From NCBI GenBank assembly GCA_022865865.1, contig JALHTN010000696.1:1-15185 (forward strand): a stretch of 15,185 nt of DNA, given 5' to 3'. The notes beneath the pieces were generated by a model. The model worked only from the letters and a program-made list of their open reading frames with translations. It searched no databases and was not told the origin of the DNA. Source of the stretch: Anaerolineales bacterium. Its GTDB lineage: Bacteria > Chloroflexota > Anaerolineae > Anaerolineales > UBA4823. Shown piece after piece: positions 13,653 through 15,185 of the stretch. How positions within the stretch are numbered: the first letter of the stretch is position 1; each line of letters starts with the position of its first letter. Made by a program: the position numbers and the translations under genes.

Positions 13653-14636
13653 TCAATCCTCTTTCTTCTTACCCCTGCCGATAAAACGACCAAAAATATC
13701 AGATGCTGTGGGTGCTTCGACACTTGTTGTCTCATCAGCAGCCCAATTCGCTGCCAAGCGTCCGTTCAGCCATGCTTTTCTTCCCTCACGAGCCCGGTTC
13801 AGGCGTTCTTCTAAGAGTTTTACCTCTTCATTAATGAGATCGTTGCGGATGGCGTTAATAGAAGCCATTGCACCATCCAACACCCGGATAACATTCTCCC
13901 GGTTGAGCATGGCAGCAGTAGTCAATGTCGATGGTTCAGTCGGGTACATTACCGGGGCTGTGACCTCTGCATAAGAACGTCCTGCGATTTTACGCCCCTC
14001 CAGCCATCCGGGCTGGTCAACCGTTGCATTTAACAGCGCCGCGGCCATCAGCTGGGGCAGAATGTGAGTTGCGGCCACCAAACCATCCATCTCCAATGGA
14101 TCAGCAAAGAGCGGAGTCGCACCCAGGAGGCGGGTTAGATCTGCGGCGAGTTTGATTGCCTCTGAGGGGGTGCCTGGCGGCGAGACAATTCCTATCAATC
14201 CATCCCGGAACAGATCTGGGTGTGCTGCCTCAGCCCCAGAATCGATTTCATGCAGGTAAACAGGGTTGAGCACAGGCGTCAAACCGACATAATAGCGTTC
14301 ATCTGGCAGCAGTTCCGCCGCCCAGGAAGCAACAATCTGTTTAACTGGTCCTGTATCCATGACGACTGCAGCCGGTTTGAGATCGTTACGGATAAACCCC
14401 AAAGTTTCCTGAATTTGATCGATGGGTAGAGCCAGCAAAACCAAGTCCGCTTCTTCAACTGCAGAGATCAAGTTTATGGAGACCTTATCCAGGGCACCTA
14501 ATTTCTCTGCATGACGGGCAGCGCGGAGCTCACGATCGTGACCCATGCGGTAGATCAGCTCGCTTTGTTCGGCCAGTGCAAGACCTACTGAAGTCCCAAT
14601 TTGACCCAAACCAACAATTGTTATTTGGACAGCCAT
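13653..14636 (-). CDS. TyrA-like NAD(P)-dependent dehydrogenase (prephenate dehydrogenase family), atypical
   Basis: True TyrA enzymes oxidatively decarboxylate prephenate or arogenate in tyrosine synthesis. This 327-residue protein has the Rossmann GLGQIG (9-14) and [10 protein letters not shown] (65-74) in the usual place. It also has VMDTGPVK (92-99), where the family normally has D-x-x-S-x-K, and the helical domain with [13 protein letters not shown] (189-201). However, the expected HPMxG motif, whose His is catalytic in TyrA, reads [12 protein letters not shown] (118-129). Neither that His nor the Ser of D-x-x-S-x-K is present. A prephenate reaction is therefore doubtful, and a related 2-hydroxy-acid or imine-type oxidoreductase is possible. 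The charged C-terminal tail (280-327) looks disordered. The ATG has GAGG seven bases upstream and lies nine bases after the HD gene. kbl follows within about 11 bases, so the three share a transcript. Confidence 0.78.
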   Translation of the reverse strand: MAVQITIVGLGQIGTSVGLALAEQSELIYRMGHDRELRAARHAEKLGALDKVSINLISAVEEADLVLLALPIDQIQETLGFIRNDLKPAAVVMDTGPVKQIVASWAAELLPDERYYVGLTPVLNPVYLHEIDSGAEAAHPDLFRDGLIGIVSPPGTPSEAIKLAADLTRLLGATPLFADPLEMDGLVAATHILPQLMAAALLNATVDQPGWLEGRKIAGRSYAEVTAPVMYPTEPSTLTTAAMLNRENVIRVLDGAMASINAIRNDLINEEVKLLEERLNRAREGRKAWLNGRLAANWAADETTSVEAPTASDIFGRFIGRGKKKED

Positions 14637-14645
14637 AACCTCACC

Positions 14646-15185
14646 TCAATTATTGTCATCAACAGATTGCAGCTTCCGTAAAAGGTTGTCTTCCACGGAG
14701 CTCGCTTCAGGAGGGATTTTCTCCTGGTGACGAGCGATCAATGATACGGCTAATGGTGATGCATCGCACTCTGCAGCCAGGTCTGCTCCCCAGGCAGGAT
14801 GCTGTTCAGCAACAATGAATGCTCGTCGCCAACCCAATCCTTTCTCCGGGTGATCAATTTTGAATGTTCCCCATTTCTGGACGCAGTCCTGGCAAATTGC
14901 CCTCACGATCACGATCATCACCCGCTCCCATAATCGCAAGGGGGCCTGTGTTTTGCCTACATCGTGCAACAAGGCTGCTGTTAACAGATCAGTATTATCT
15001 TCCCCCCGGTTTCGTAACTCATTAAGCACCACCAGGCTGTGGAATTGTTCGCTTTTCTGCATACGCTGGAATAGTTCAACCTGGACCGGCGACAGGATAG
15101 ATGAGACCAGCTCCACATCCTGCTGGGAGGAGCGTCTGCTGATAGCCTGCCAAAATTGACGTGAGCGATACAAAAAGCGGGAGGA
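14646..15185 (-). CDS. HD-domain protein (partial, runs off the right edge)
   Basis: The HD superfamily comprises metal-dependent phosphohydrolases acting on nucleotides or cyclic nucleotides. The frame stays open to the window edge: before the TTG at 15173 it reads SSRF with no stop, and no ribosome binding site is seen at that TTG. The true start is therefore probably outside. Numbering from the TTG, metal ligands are H45 (EQFHSLVVL) and H70-D71 (ALLHDVGKT). H124 (EQHPAWGADLA) and H148 (ARHQEK) follow, the order of a classic HD domain. The hydrophobic stretch LWERVMIVIVRAI (81-93) may be a short membrane-associated helix. It is transcribed with the TyrA-like gene nine bases downstream. The substrate is unknown, and nothing links it clearly to glycine or aromatic metabolism. 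Confidence 0.82.
   Translation of the reverse strand, partial: SSRFLYRSRQFWQAISRRSSQQDVELVSSILSPVQVELFQRMQKSEQFHSLVVLNELRNRGEDNTDLLTAALLHDVGKTQAPLRLWERVMIVIVRAICQDCVQKWGTFKIDHPEKGLGWRRAFIVAEQHPAWGADLAAECDASPLAVSLIARHQEKIPPEASSVEDNLLRKLQSVDDNN

Noticed and set aside
13642..13656. TTG at 13656 as the start of kbl
   Set aside because: It overlaps the preceding stop. The ATG pair after AAAGGG fits both the ribosome site and the alignment with known KBL N-termini.

Overview
The window reads like a chromosomal segment of a Chloroflexota bacterium, most likely Anaerolineae. This is inferred from moderate GC, frequent GTG and TTG starts, the Pro/Glu/Thr-rich linker on the substrate-binding lipoprotein, and a gene style I recall from that class; no marker gene settles it. 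All genes but one lie on the minus strand, so the layout below follows transcription from the right edge to the left.

Right block (15185 to 12457): three tightly spaced minus-strand genes. They encode an HD-domain protein cut by the window edge, a TyrA-like NAD-dependent dehydrogenase that lacks the usual catalytic HP motif, and a glycine C-acetyltransferase (kbl). A 16-bp bidirectional terminator at 12252-12291 separates kbl from the convergent plus-strand gene. Between them lies a small interspersed-repeat-like element with cloverleaf potential.

Centre (12167 to 11593): the only plus-strand gene encodes a 76-residue Cys/His-rich protein of unknown function. It is divergent from a peptide transporter operon. 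The intergenic region holds a TATAAT box on each strand, an inverted repeat over the minus-strand box, and an unannotated 25-codon leader ORF. The leader has a near-perfect Shine-Dalgarno and its stop overlaps the oppA start (ATGA).

Transporter operon (11592 to 5311): a complete Opp/Dpp-type importer in the order lipoprotein SBP, permease B, permease C, ATPase D, ATPase F. A strong hairpin terminator sits between the SBP gene and permease B, and permease B starts at a GTG with no visible Shine-Dalgarno. Both features fit excess binding protein over membrane complex. Permease C carries an insert of about 115 residues in its first external loop, and this insert resembles lobe 2 of an amino-acid-type periplasmic binding protein. 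It is the most unusual protein architecture here. A terminator-like hairpin follows oppF.

Left block (5155 to 484): DUF58 protein, TgpA-like membrane transglutaminase and MoxR AAA+ ATPase. This is a widespread but poorly understood trio, here with DUF58 first and moxR last. After a 350-base gap with no supported gene, the window ends in the N-terminus of dephospho-CoA kinase (coaE).
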